DNA of 15,754 nucleotides from Gallionella sp. (GTDB taxonomy: Bacteria; Pseudomonadota; Gammaproteobacteria; Burkholderiales; Gallionellaceae). Position 1 is the stretch's first letter. Each line of letters starts with the position of its first letter. The position numbers and the translations under genes were made by a program. The stretch is from positions 1 through 15,754 of the forward strand of contig JANYHX010000019.1 of NCBI GenBank assembly GCA_025362155.1. The letters are read 5' to 3'. Shown here in pieces: positions 1 through 7,817 of the stretch. The notes beneath the pieces were generated by a model that saw only the letters and a program-made list of their open reading frames with translations, was not told the origin of the DNA and did no database searches.

Positions 1-391
1 GCCATGCGTCGAGGTTGGTGCCGCATGTAGCCCAGCCTTCCATCGCCAAAAATACTTCATGGCCTCCGGCAAGTTGCCCGGCGCCTACCGCCAGCGCGGC
101 CATCAGCGCGGAAGCGGCCGTTGAGCCGCAAACGCCTCCGCACATCGCGGCGTGCACAGACGCATCACGTGGACCAGGATTGGCCAGTGCCACTGCCAGC
201 GCTTCCAGCAAATCCGCTTGCGCTGCCGTTGGGGCTTCTTCACGGAACAACAGGTAAAGCATTTCAACCCAGCGCGCCTGTCCCAGCATCTCGCCATAAA
301 CATTGTAACCACGACAATAGGCAACGCGGGTAGCGAATGGATTGTCGGGTTCTGCCTCCTCTTGCCAGATACGGGTGTGGATGGGTTCCAT
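1..391 (-). CDS. Citrate synthase / citryl-CoA lyase-like protein (partial, 3' end outside window)
   Basis: An open frame of 130 codons starts at ATG 391 and runs off the left edge without a stop. The visible N-terminal part contains RGYNVYGEMLG (28-37), WVEMLYLLFREE (41-52) and an Ala/Gly-rich helix leading to GGHEVF (109-114). This resembles the opening helices of the citrate synthase superfamily, closer to short citryl-CoA lyase-like members than to housekeeping GltA. The histidine in GGH may be the first catalytic histidine; the second histidine and the aspartate would lie outside the window. Its ATG directly follows the TAA of the upstream ThDP enzyme (TAAATG), so the two are almost certainly co-translated. 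Family members condense or cleave acyl-CoA plus an oxoacid; the substrate here cannot be read. It could also be an uncharacterised citrate synthase-family protein with another substrate. Confidence 0.62.
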   Translation of the reverse strand, partial: MEPIHTRIWQEEAEPDNPFATRVAYCRGYNVYGEMLGQARWVEMLYLLFREEAPTAAQADLLEALAVALANPGPRDASVHAAMCGGVCGSTAASALMAALAVGAGQLAGGHEVFLAMEGWATCGTNLDAW

Positions 392-2152
392 TTATTTCCG
401 TGCCAGAGTTCTGAGCCGCAGTTCCATGGGCGGGACTTCGTTTCTATCGACGCGCACGTCCAGCACTGTGGGACCGGTATGGCGGAGGATATTCTCCAGA
501 TCCAAATTTTCGAAGTCTTGTGCGGTGCGTATTACATGGCCGGGGATGCCCAAGGATTCGGCCAGTAGTCGAAAATCTACCATTGGCAACTCAAAGCCGA
601 TCTCCTCGGCACCGGCCAGGCGCTGGCCATATTTCACCATACCTAATGCCGCATCATTGAGTATTACAAATAATATAGTAAGCTTTTCGGTCAGTGCCAC
701 GGTCATTTCCTGGCCATTCATGAGCACACTGCCATCTCCGGTGATGCACACCACCGGCACAGCCGGATTTCCCAGTGCAGTACCAACCGCACCGCCGATT
801 GCCCAGCCCATGGGGGCAAAATTCATCGTGACGCGCATCCAGCCTCCGGCGCTAGGCTGGTGATCATGCATTGCCAGATTGTGAATTGCCCAGATGGTGC
901 TATTGCCGGTATCGGTCAGGAATCGAGTATCGGGTGGACTGCGCCAGCCGAGTTCGCGCATCAGATATTGCGGCTTGATGGGTGCATCGAGGGCAACAGG
1001 CTTGAAGGGATCGTTATCGGTGAATTTTTTGAATTTTCGTTTTTCACCCACGGGAATCTTTTTCGTATCATCTTTGCGCAACGTTCGTAATATCCGTTCG
1101 AATACTGGACGGATACTCCCGCGTACATGTAAACGCGCCATCGGTGAGCGTGCCAAGTGTGCCTCGAAAGAATCAATATGCACCAGACGGTTGTTCAACA
1201 CCGCTTCACTCCAGCCGTTGCTGGTCCATTCACTCAGGTTGGAGCCAACCACCAGAATCAGATCGACATCTTTATCTTCCATCGCTGCAACGGCAGAGCG
1301 GTGGCCGGCAAACCCGAATACTCCGCGGTATAAGGGGTGACGCGGACTGATAAATCCCTTGGCATCGGGGGTGACAACAAAAACCCCGCCCATTCTTTCC
1401 GTCAATTCGATAATGAGGTCTACTGCTTGACCGCAGCCGCTGCCCATTAACACCACTATCTTCTTTGCTTGTGCCAATAACGCCTGTAATTCGCGAACTC
1501 CCGCATCATCAACCGCAAACACGGGTTTAAGCAAATGCGCCAGATCGTAGGATGGGGGGTCTTTCATAAGTCTGCGGTGTACGTCTGCGGGGATGCTGAG
1601 ATGAACAGGTCCCGGGGTGGGCTTATACGCACTCAGTAACGCATTGGTCAGTTGCCTTTCCAGTTGATCCGAATGAGATACCAATGCGCTGTAGCGTGTA
1701 CAGGTACGGAACATCGCAACTGTATCAATACCGGCACCGGAGGATTCCTGCAATGCTCCGCGGCCCATTAGAAGCAGCGAAGGCTGGGCAGTGATGACCA
1801 GCATCGGAATTTCATTTTCATAGGCGCAGGCTACACCGGTGATCAGATTGGTGGCGCCTGGACCAGAAGTGGCGCAGCACACGCCGATTTTTCCTGTTTC
1901 GCGCGCGTAGCCATCGGCCATGAATGCGGCGCCAGTCTCATGACGCGAGACTACCGCGCGTGGCCCGCCACGCCGGGCGCTGCGCGCAAGTGCATTGTAC
2001 AAAGGCTCGATGGCGCCGCCGGGCACACCGAATACATATTCGACACCGATTTGTTCAAGATAGGCGACCAGCAAATCGGCCGCATCCATGGGTAGGGATT
2101 GTGCTGCGAGGCTTGGATTTTCGTGGCGTTTTGCTTGACGTTTTTCTGACAT
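392..2152 (-). CDS. ThDP-dependent acetolactate synthase-like enzyme
   Basis: This 586-aa protein has the full three-domain ThDP fold. The N-terminal pyrimidine-binding domain has GVPGGAIEPLYNAL (42-55), catalytic Glu72 in HETGAAFMADGYARETG, and SGPGATN (96-102). A central Rossmann-like domain lies at about 210-350. The C-terminal ThDP/Mg domain has GDGS (472-475) and ND (499-500) in NDAALGMVKYGQ. It resembles the large subunit of acetolactate synthase, but the usual NNxxLGMVxQWQ is changed to KYGQ, removing the conserved Trp, and no ilvN follows. The reaction is probably a decarboxylation or carboligation of a 2-oxoacid, substrate unknown; other members include sulfoacetaldehyde acetyltransferase and oxalyl-CoA decarboxylase. 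The first ATG lacks a clear Shine-Dalgarno; Met22 is an alternative start. The citrate synthase-like gene follows immediately. Confidence 0.85.
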   Translation of the reverse strand: MSEKRQAKRHENPSLAAQSLPMDAADLLVAYLEQIGVEYVFGVPGGAIEPLYNALARSARRGGPRAVVSRHETGAAFMADGYARETGKIGVCCATSGPGATNLITGVACAYENEIPMLVITAQPSLLLMGRGALQESSGAGIDTVAMFRTCTRYSALVSHSDQLERQLTNALLSAYKPTPGPVHLSIPADVHRRLMKDPPSYDLAHLLKPVFAVDDAGVRELQALLAQAKKIVVLMGSGCGQAVDLIIELTERMGGVFVVTPDAKGFISPRHPLYRGVFGFAGHRSAVAAMEDKDVDLILVVGSNLSEWTSNGWSEAVLNNRLVHIDSFEAHLARSPMARLHVRGSIRPVFERILRTLRKDDTKKIPVGEKRKFKKFTDNDPFKPVALDAPIKPQYLMRELGWRSPPDTRFLTDTGNSTIWAIHNLAMHDHQPSAGGWMRVTMNFAPMGWAIGGAVGTALGNPAVPVVCITGDGSVLMNGQEMTVALTEKLTILFVILNDAALGMVKYGQRLAGAEEIGFELPMVDFRLLAESLGIPGHVIRTAQDFENLDLENILRHTGPTVLDVRVDRNEVPPMELRLRTLARK

Positions 2153-2183
2153 GATTAATCACTGATCCAGTTTAAAAATGTAT

Positions 2184-2198
2184 CAAGTGCATCACTTG
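2184..2198. promoter_or_regulatory. 15-bp dyad, possible operator
   Basis: CAAGTG-CAT-CACTTG is a perfect inverted repeat 31 bases upstream of the ThDP-enzyme start. It overlaps TTGATA on the minus strand, a possible -35 element. No regulator is identified. Confidence 0.3.
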
Positions 2199-2200
2199 CT

Positions 2201-2233
2201 AAAAATGCTTGCCTACCGTTGCTGAGCAAGCAT
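2201..2233 (-). terminator. Candidate intrinsic terminator or attenuator between grxD and the ThDP gene
   Basis: Read on the minus strand, ATGCTTGC and GCAAGCAT form a perfect 8-bp stem around a 13-nt loop, followed at once by a T run. It lies 53 bases before the ThDP-enzyme start, so it may end grxD transcription or attenuate the downstream gene. The stem is only half GC, so strength is uncertain. Confidence 0.5.
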
Positions 2234-2296
2234 CGAAAAACAGAGCCAAGTCCTTGCAAGGAATAGTAGTGAGAACTAATCCTATGTTAAGCACCG

Positions 2297-2310
2297 CCAT
2301 TAATTAATGG
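2297..2310. promoter_or_regulatory. 14-bp perfect palindrome
   Basis: CCATTAATTAATGG is fully self-complementary and sits in the gap between grxD and the ThDP-enzyme gene. It could be an operator for a dimeric regulator; function is unknown. Confidence 0.25.
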
Positions 2311-2361
2311 AATGCTAGGTTTGAAAAAGGCCTCGGCAAATTATGTGGGTTAAGATGGGGC

Positions 2362-2670
2362 TTATAGCAACTGTTTAAGTTCTCCGTTTTGATACATCTC
2401 CGTCATGATGTCAGAACCGCCCACGAATTCACCTTTGATATAGAGTTGTGGAATGGTCGGCCAATTGGCATATTCCTTGATGCCTTGCCGGATATCGGCG
2501 TCTTGCAGCACGTCGACAGTAAATAATTTTTTTACGCCCAGTGTGTTGAGTATGCGCACTGCGTTGGCGGAAAAGCCGCATTGCGGGAATTGCGGATTGC
2601 CTTTCATGTATAACACCACAGGGTGAGTGGTGACCTGTTCACGGATACGTTGTTGAATTTCGTTACTCAT
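2362..2670 (-). CDS. grxD: Monothiol glutaredoxin, CGFS type (Grx4/GrxD)
   Basis: At 102 aa it is the usual length for single-domain class II glutaredoxins. Visible features are Lys23, the CGFS active site (31-34), WPTIPQLY (70-77) and GGSDI (84-88), which together form the glutathione/[2Fe-2S] binding surface. These proteins bind a Fe-S cluster at a dimer interface with glutathione and pass clusters to target proteins, working with BolA in the cytoplasm; they are poor disulfide reductases. The gene is monocistronic in appearance, divergent from the antiporter. The Shine-Dalgarno is weak. A plausible sigma-70 promoter lies just upstream. The assignment is secure. Confidence 0.95.
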   Translation of the reverse strand: MSNEIQQRIREQVTTHPVVLYMKGNPQFPQCGFSANAVRILNTLGVKKLFTVDVLQDADIRQGIKEYANWPTIPQLYIKGEFVGGSDIMTEMYQNGELKQLL

Positions 2671-2703
2671 GATGATTTCACTTTTTGAGTTATACAGGCG
2701 GGG

Positions 2704-2733
2704 AGTCTAAGGGCGGATTGCCCGGAACGTCAA
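2704..2733 (-). promoter_or_regulatory. Candidate sigma-70 promoter of grxD
   Basis: On the minus strand TTGACG (2733-2728) is followed after 18 bases by TAGACT (2709-2704), giving 5/6 and 4/6 matches. It would start transcription about 27 bases before the grxD ATG. This is a by-eye match only. Confidence 0.35.
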
Positions 2734-2851
2734 GCAGGGCAGAAACGTGGTGAAATTTCGTACGGATGCAGCTCCGGTAGATCATTATTTTTGGTAGAGT
2801 TGTCAATTAGGCGCGCCGATATTGCAGCAATGACAAATAATTAAAGGCCCA

Positions 2852-4090
2852 ATGCAATCCTCCACCTCACTGGAATTAGCCAAGCACGCGCTGCTGATGT
2901 TCGGCATTATTCTCGCTGCCGGAACCTTCTCCGGTGTGTTATCCCGACTGCTGCGGATGCCAGATGTAGTGGTGTTTTTGCTGGTGGGTATATTGCTGGG
3001 GCCAAATGCATCAGGCACGATTAATATCGCTGCGGATTCCACTTTCAATCAATTGATTCTGATTTTTGGTTCCAGTTATATTTTGTTTGACGGCGGCGCT
3101 ACGATCCGCCTCAAGGTGTTGAAAGAAGTGTGGATCACCCTTGTTGTGATCGCGACCATAGGCGTGCTGATAACTGCTGCCATCACCGGTGTGGCGGCTT
3201 ATTATTTTCTTGGGCTTGCGCCCATAGTTGCTCTGCTGCTCGGCGCGGTGATCGCCGCCACTGATCCGGCTACCTTGGTTCCCGTGTTCAAACAGGTACG
3301 CATCAAAGAGCGCGTCGCGCAGACTGTGATGAGCGAGTCCGCATTCAACGATGCGATGGGTGCGATTCTCACTTTTACTGTTTTGGGCATAGCGATGGGT
3401 ACGGGCGAATTTTCGATTGGCGATGCACTGATTGATCTTCTCAAGCAATCTCTGCTCGGTATTGTTATCGGCGGCGTGTTGGGTTATCTAGCGGCATTGT
3501 TTATTGCCCATGAAAAATTTGGATTTCTCGCCGAGTTCGCGCCGGTAGTCACTTTGATGGCGGTAATAGCTGCATATATGGGCGCCGATGGGCTGCACGC
3601 CAGCGGCTTCATGGCGGTGTTCGTGTTCGGTATCATGCTCGGCAATCAAGAATCATTAGGGTTTAAGCTCACCCGGCAGGAAGCTAGCCTGCTGGAAGAC
3701 TATGTGCTGACCACGGCTTTCATCATGCGTATGTTCATTTTCATCCTGCTGGGAGCGCAGGTGGATTTCGGCCTGATGAATCAATACCTGCTCAGAGGCG
3801 TGGCGGTGGTCGTGGTGTTTATGTTGGTAGCGCGCCCGGTAACAGTGTTTCTGTGTGCCTTGCCTGACCGTCGCGCCAAGTGGAGCTTCAAGGAAATGCT
3901 GTTCATGTGCTGGACGCGCGAGACCGGCGTGATCCCCGGCGCACTGGCCGGCATGCTGGTCGGCATGAAAGCGCCCGGTGCGCAGATCATCGCCTCGGTG
4001 ACATTCACCGCGATCCTGATGACCATATTGATCCAGGCGACGACCACAAAATGGCTGGCGAAGAAATTGGGGCTGCTGATAGAGGAATAA
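2852..4090 (+). CDS. CPA1-family Na+/H+ (cation/proton) antiporter
   Basis: This 412-aa, very hydrophobic protein has about 12-13 membrane segments and almost no hydrophilic tail. Diagnostic motifs are LLVGILLGP (43-51), ATDPATLVPVF (136-146) and SESAFNDA (161-168). The conserved Asn-Asp pair (166-167) marks electroneutral CPA1 exchangers of the NhaP type. WTRETGVIPGAL (354-365) matches the conserved arginine segment near the C-terminus. It probably exchanges cytoplasmic Na+ or K+ for external protons in pH and salt homeostasis; ion choice cannot be told from sequence. The start is supported by AAAGG five bases upstream. It stands alone, divergent from grxD and convergent with the restriction locus. 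It lacks the long cytoplasmic tail or TrkA domains seen in some relatives. Confidence 0.88.
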   Translation: MQSSTSLELAKHALLMFGIILAAGTFSGVLSRLLRMPDVVVFLLVGILLGPNASGTINIAADSTFNQLILIFGSSYILFDGGATIRLKVLKEVWITLVVIATIGVLITAAITGVAAYYFLGLAPIVALLLGAVIAATDPATLVPVFKQVRIKERVAQTVMSESAFNDAMGAILTFTVLGIAMGTGEFSIGDALIDLLKQSLLGIVIGGVLGYLAALFIAHEKFGFLAEFAPVVTLMAVIAAYMGADGLHASGFMAVFVFGIMLGNQESLGFKLTRQEASLLEDYVLTTAFIMRMFIFILLGAQVDFGLMNQYLLRGVAVVVVFMLVARPVTVFLCALPDRRAKWSFKEMLFMCWTRETGVIPGALAGMLVGMKAPGAQIIASVTFTAILMTILIQATTTKWLAKKLGLLIEE

Positions 4091-4151
4091 AAGGAAATCC
4101 TGGAGCAAGCTGCACTTCAATTTTCTTTAAAACGATTGTTCAACGCGCATA

Positions 4152-5109
4152 TCAGGGCGCAATGTAGGGTCCGAGAAATCGCACACCGTTGAAATGAATC
4201 AGGTGAGATGGCGCATCAGCCACCCACACTTCGGTTTCCCATGCGATTTCACCCAGATACCTCCCCATGATGGAGCGATTCGGGAATGCGGTCACGTAAA
4301 CTAGACCAGCAGTTGATCCGGCAAACAACTTTGCCAGTTCTGCATGACGCTTGCCATCGACCGGCCCATGATTGGTGACAGACTCCACCAGCAGCAGCCA
4401 ATTTTTCTCGACAAAATGTAGGACCACATCAGGCATCTTGCCATGTGTATCCACATCAACTCCCAGATCGGCCAGCAAGACCGCATCGAAGTAACCCCAC
4501 TTGTCGCCAGTATCGCCCGCATAGACCAGCGCACTGCCCGGTGCGAAGCGCGGGCCGAAGTCTTCCACGATGGCGCGGATCAGTTCGCTGTGCTCGCCGG
4601 GACTGAGTGTGATTTTCTTGCCCGGCGCAATCTGCATGGGAATAAGGTTTTGCTTTCGCACCATTGCGTACTTTGCAGCCAGTGTCTTATTCAGAGTCAG
4701 ATACGTCGTCAGATTGTCGCGCCACTTCGAGGTGCTGAAGCTACGCAATAGTGTCAGCACAGCAGGGGCGACCTGATATACAGCCTTCGGGCTGTTTACC
4801 GGACGATCTGGTTTATCCGGGTTATAAATGGCAATCCAGGCATCGACGAATTGGTGCATCGTCTGGCGCCGGAAGGTCTCGCGCGTGTTTGGCGCATACT
4901 CCTTGCCGTAGTGCTCGCGCGACCATTCCATAGATCGGCTTGATGCCCACAAGTGGATTTTCGGCTTTAGCCCACCTCTTATCGGGCGTGAGGTTAAGCA
5001 GAGCCAACAGGGACAATGCAGATCGTTCGTTATGCTGTGCACGGGGCAGACCAAGAGAAATGAGTATCTGGTTCGCCTCATCGATATGGTTATTCTTTTT
5101 CTTTGCCAT
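4152..5109 (-). pseudogene. Type II restriction endonuclease, PstI/BsuBI family, frameshifted
   Basis: Two overlapping frames together make one protein. The N-terminal part starts at ATG 5109 (MAKKKNNHIDEANQILISLG) and matches the family's opening domain up to GIKPI (residue 59). The rest continues in another frame from MEWSREHYGKEYAPNTRET at 4931. Removing one base at about 4932 joins them into 318 aa, close to PstI and BsuBI (about 316-326 aa). The nuclease core is present: PD (226-227), VES with Glu242, and Lys253 in GPVDGKR, a PD-(D/E)xK-like arrangement. The expected target is CTGCAG, inferred from family. The gene lies 11 bases downstream of the methyltransferase on the same strand. As read, it makes only a 95-aa truncated product; a sequencing error is the main alternative to a true inactivating insertion. 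Confidence 0.85.
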
Positions 5110-5120
5110 CTAGTTCTTTG

Positions 5121-6596
5121 TCATGCGAGCAAGTTATCCAGTTGTTCATCTATCATGTTCTGTGTTGGCTCGCCGCTGCGCATCGCCCACTCACCTAGCT
5201 TAATCAGTGCCTCTCGACTCGGATATTTCATTCTCTTGAGATCGGTTGCATTGACTTGGGTGTGCCCACTCGAACGGCGGAAGTTTTCATCAACGCCGGT
5301 CGTGTTGAGATAAATGGCCAAGCCGCGCGCAAGCGCTTCTGGCAAACCGTGTTTGTTCTCGTGGTACACGTTCAGGTGATTCTCCAAGCCCAGCATTTCA
5401 GCATCGGCAAAGGTATCCGGCTGAACTACGCTTGCAACGATACGGCGTTTTTCTTCTTTCGATGAAAAACGGCGAACTACGCAATAGCAGCCATTCGGAT
5501 AAAGCCACTTTTCCGTTTCGGCGTTGCGCTGGATTGCGTTGGGTTTCTTGATATTCGATTTAGGCCACTCGATGTTTAGTCCGTTAAAGTGCGCGGGGTA
5601 CAGGAGGGGAACGGTGCCTGCTTCGGGCATTTCGCGGAGATGCTCTTTCAGGCGAAAATCGACAACCGGTCCGGTCGATACCTTAATACCAATATCGTCT
5701 AACGAACAGCGTATCGCGCTTGAAAGTTCGATGGCATTGCGCACCGCCGTGGTCGGCACGTGTATGAAACGCTCGGTATCATCGGGGAACACGATACGGT
5801 TGAACGGATGCGTATGGGTCACCAGGTCGGCGAAGCTATCATCGGTCGACGTTGTCACCGTCACATCGCCTTGCAGACCACTGCGTTCAAGCAACAGGAT
5901 AATGTTTTCTTGCAGCACATCATCATCCTTGAATGCCTTGCTGCGCGAGTCGAACAAGTGCATGTGCCGGATTGCAGCCCGTTCCAGCACAAAGTCGCGG
6001 AAAGGCCGGTAATACGGCCCGTTACAGAAGCTGCGCGGAATGATTGCAACAACTTGACCTCCCGGCGACATCATCGCTAGAGCCAAGGCGACGAAAGCGG
6101 AATAGAGATTTACTGTTTCAATATCCGCTTGCCGAAGCAACAGGCGGTGGTGGGAGTCGCTGCTGATTTTTTTATAGGGCGGATTCAGGATTGCGTGAGT
6201 GAACCCTTGGTCAGAACCAAATTGAATTCTATTGACAGCATGCTCGATAAAGTCACCACCCGATATTTCATAATCAATCGACAACCTGTTTCTGTAACTG
6301 GAGAGCAAGTCATTTAATTCCTTGTGAATAAGGCTATCCAATTCAAAGGCGGTTATTTCAACATCAGTGAATCTCAAATCACCACCAATACAGCGCTCAA
6401 GAAAAGCGCTCGAAAGCGAACCGATACCTGCGCCTGCATCAAGCAAACGACAATCAGGGTTATCTTTCGATGTGAACAAAGCAGCCATGAACTGAGCCGT
6501 TCTCGCAGGCGTCAAAAATTGCCCGAGTTGCGACTTTCGTTTCGCCTCAGTATTTTTCGACAGCCTCAACCTTGTTTGTTCAACGATTACTAGCAA
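5121..6596 (-). CDS. Adenine-specific DNA methyltransferase, PstI/BsuBI type
   Basis: This 491-aa protein transfers a methyl group from S-adenosylmethionine to adenine N6. Motif X-like GQFLTPARTAQFMAAL (25-40) precedes motif I LLDAGAGIGS (51-60), and motif IV NPPY is at 138-141. The order X-I-IV and a C-terminal target-recognition region fit gamma-class N6-adenine enzymes, and the length matches M.PstI and M.BsuBI (about 500 aa). The start is a TTG: AGGGG lies eight bases upstream, in-frame ATG codons occur only inside the conserved core, and the N-terminal residues precede motif X as expected. It protects the host from the partner endonuclease encoded just downstream. With that partner broken, it may act as an orphan methyltransferase. 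No controller (C) protein gene is seen. Confidence 0.9.
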   Translation of the reverse strand: MLVIVEQTRLRLSKNTEAKRKSQLGQFLTPARTAQFMAALFTSKDNPDCRLLDAGAGIGSLSSAFLERCIGGDLRFTDVEITAFELDSLIHKELNDLLSSYRNRLSIDYEISGGDFIEHAVNRIQFGSDQGFTHAILNPPYKKISSDSHHRLLLRQADIETVNLYSAFVALALAMMSPGGQVVAIIPRSFCNGPYYRPFRDFVLERAAIRHMHLFDSRSKAFKDDDVLQENIILLLERSGLQGDVTVTTSTDDSFADLVTHTHPFNRIVFPDDTERFIHVPTTAVRNAIELSSAIRCSLDDIGIKVSTGPVVDFRLKEHLREMPEAGTVPLLYPAHFNGLNIEWPKSNIKKPNAIQRNAETEKWLYPNGCYCVVRRFSSKEEKRRIVASVVQPDTFADAEMLGLENHLNVYHENKHGLPEALARGLAIYLNTTGVDENFRRSSGHTQVNATDLKRMKYPSREALIKLGEWAMRSGEPTQNMIDEQLDNLLA

Positions 6597-6617
6597 TGAG
6601 ACATCCCCTGTTGCGGC

Positions 6618-6623
6618 ATTGTA
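6618..6623 (-). promoter_or_regulatory. Candidate -10 element for the methyltransferase
   Basis: TACAAT on the minus strand (5/6 match to TATAAT) lies 21 bases before the TTG start. A start site about seven bases on would leave a short leader that includes the AGGGG. No good -35 is visible. Confidence 0.25.
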
Positions 6624-6779
6624 TCAAGCTATATTACTCAAAAAAATATCAGGTGTTGCGCCTTTGCTTGTGTTACGAATGTGTGGGCGACAAGACGGTC
6701 ATTGCATCTCTGTAATAACCAGCTTTAAAAAAGCAGATGATTCAGGCGATCGCCCCCAACGCTAGGTACATTCCGTGGC

Positions 6780-7685
6780 TCAACGTAATAGTTTGATACC
6801 AAATATTTTGGCCTGCCCAATGGCTTGTGCGAGTGTCTCGATGGCTTGTCCGCGCGCAAAGCTTTTGCGCCATGCCAGCGCGATACGCCGTGACGGTGCG
6901 GGGTTAGTGAATGGGATCACCTTCAGCAAGCGGCTGCGATAACGCGCGTTGTTGGCGGAGGCGGGTAGCACGGTGATACCTAGGCCGGAGGCGACCATGT
7001 TGCGTATTGTTTCCAGCGAAGTACCTTGCTGAATCTCCGCGCCTTTACGGTTGAGTTTAGGGCAGGCTTCGGCAACCTGATTGCTGAAGCAGTGCCCGGA
7101 ATCAAGCAGTAATACCTTTTCCGCAGCGAGTTCCTGTGCCTTGATACTGCGCCGAATTGCCCAGGGATGATCGTTGCTGATCACCACCTCAAACGGTTCG
7201 TCATACACAGGCTGCGTAACAATGCCTGCCTCGCCGAACGGCAACGCGATGATGATGACATCAAGTTTGCCATTGCGCAGCAAGGTATCCAGGTTGGCGG
7301 TGATGTTCTCTTCAACTTCCAGCGGCATTTTCGGTGCGAGCTTTTTCAGCGCGGGAATCAGATCGGGCAATAAATACGGGCCGACACTGTAGATGATGCC
7401 GACACGCAAGGTGCCGACCAATTGATCGTTGCCTTGCTTGGCGATTTCGCGGATATGTGCGGCGGCTTCCAAAGTACGTTGAGCCTGCTCGACAATCTGT
7501 GCGCCAAGAGGAGTAATGGTGACTTCACCTTTGCCGCGTTCAAAAAATTGCACACCTAATTCTTCTTCGAGCTTTTGTATCGCCAGCGAAAGGGCGGGTT
7601 GGCTGATGAAGGATTTTTCTGCGGCGCGGCGGAAGTTGCGTTCCTGGGCGACTGCCACGATGTAACGAAGTTCGTTGAGGGTCAT
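6780..7685 (-). CDS. oxyR: OxyR, LysR-type peroxide-sensing regulator
   Basis: The 301-aa protein begins with [20 protein letters not shown], a LysR helix-turn-helix (about 1-60), followed by the two-lobed sensor domain. From the ATG at 7685 the two cysteines of [17 protein letters not shown] fall at residues 199 and 208, exactly the redox pair of E. coli OxyR (established knowledge). H2O2 oxidises these to a disulfide, switching the tetramer to an activator. This start has AAGGAG nine bases upstream; an in-frame ATG nine codons earlier is rejected because it would lie within the operator-like region and lacks a ribosome site. The gene is divergent from catalase, which argues that it controls that operon and itself. 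Confidence 0.95.
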   Translation of the reverse strand: MTLNELRYIVAVAQERNFRRAAEKSFISQPALSLAIQKLEEELGVQFFERGKGEVTITPLGAQIVEQAQRTLEAAAHIREIAKQGNDQLVGTLRVGIIYSVGPYLLPDLIPALKKLAPKMPLEVEENITANLDTLLRNGKLDVIIIALPFGEAGIVTQPVYDEPFEVVISNDHPWAIRRSIKAQELAAEKVLLLDSGHCFSNQVAEACPKLNRKGAEIQQGTSLETIRNMVASGLGITVLPASANNARYRSRLLKVIPFTNPAPSRRIALAWRKSFARGQAIETLAQAIGQAKIFGIKLLR

Positions 7686-7701
7686 GGGGATAATCTCCTT
7701 A

Positions 7702-7722
7702 GTGATTTGCATAGTAAATCAC
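7702..7722. promoter_or_regulatory. Candidate OxyR operator, dyad 1
   Basis: GTGATTT, a 7-base spacer GCATAGT, then AAATCAC form a perfect 21-bp inverted repeat of LysR type, in the gap between oxyR and katA. It lies 16 bases upstream of the oxyR ATG and would cover the oxyR promoter, consistent with autoregulation. Confidence 0.5.
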
Positions 7723-7734
7723 CTTTGTTTAAAC

Positions 7735-7755
7735 AATCAATTAGATTTATTGATT
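7735..7755. promoter_or_regulatory. Candidate OxyR operator, dyad 2
   Basis: AATCAAT, spacer TAGATTT, then ATTGATT form a second perfect 7-7-7 inverted repeat, centred 33 bp from the first. It overlaps possible -10 sequences of katA (TATTGA 7748-7753 or TTTAAT 7754-7759). Between the dyads lies the 12-bp palindrome TTGTTTAAACAA (7725-7736), whose two halves could serve as divergent -35 elements, each 17 bases from a weak -10. Confidence 0.45.
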
Positions 7756-7817
7756 TAATCAGCCTACATTGCATCCCGTGGCAACGAACCACGCAGACCA
7801 TACTTAAGGAGCAGAGC

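Noticed and set aside
4920..4940. Programmed frameshift or phase variation of the endonuclease
   Set aside because: There is no homopolymer tract or slippery heptamer at the frame change.
6730..6779. Intrinsic terminator after oxyR (GGCGATCGCC and GCTTTTTTAAAGC)
   Set aside because: The first is a palindrome with almost no loop and the second a 5-bp AT-rich stem; neither is a convincing terminator.
7575..7817. 81-residue N-terminal extension of catalase
   Set aside because: It would overlap oxyR and the operator region; ATG 7818 has an ideal Shine-Dalgarno and gives the family length.
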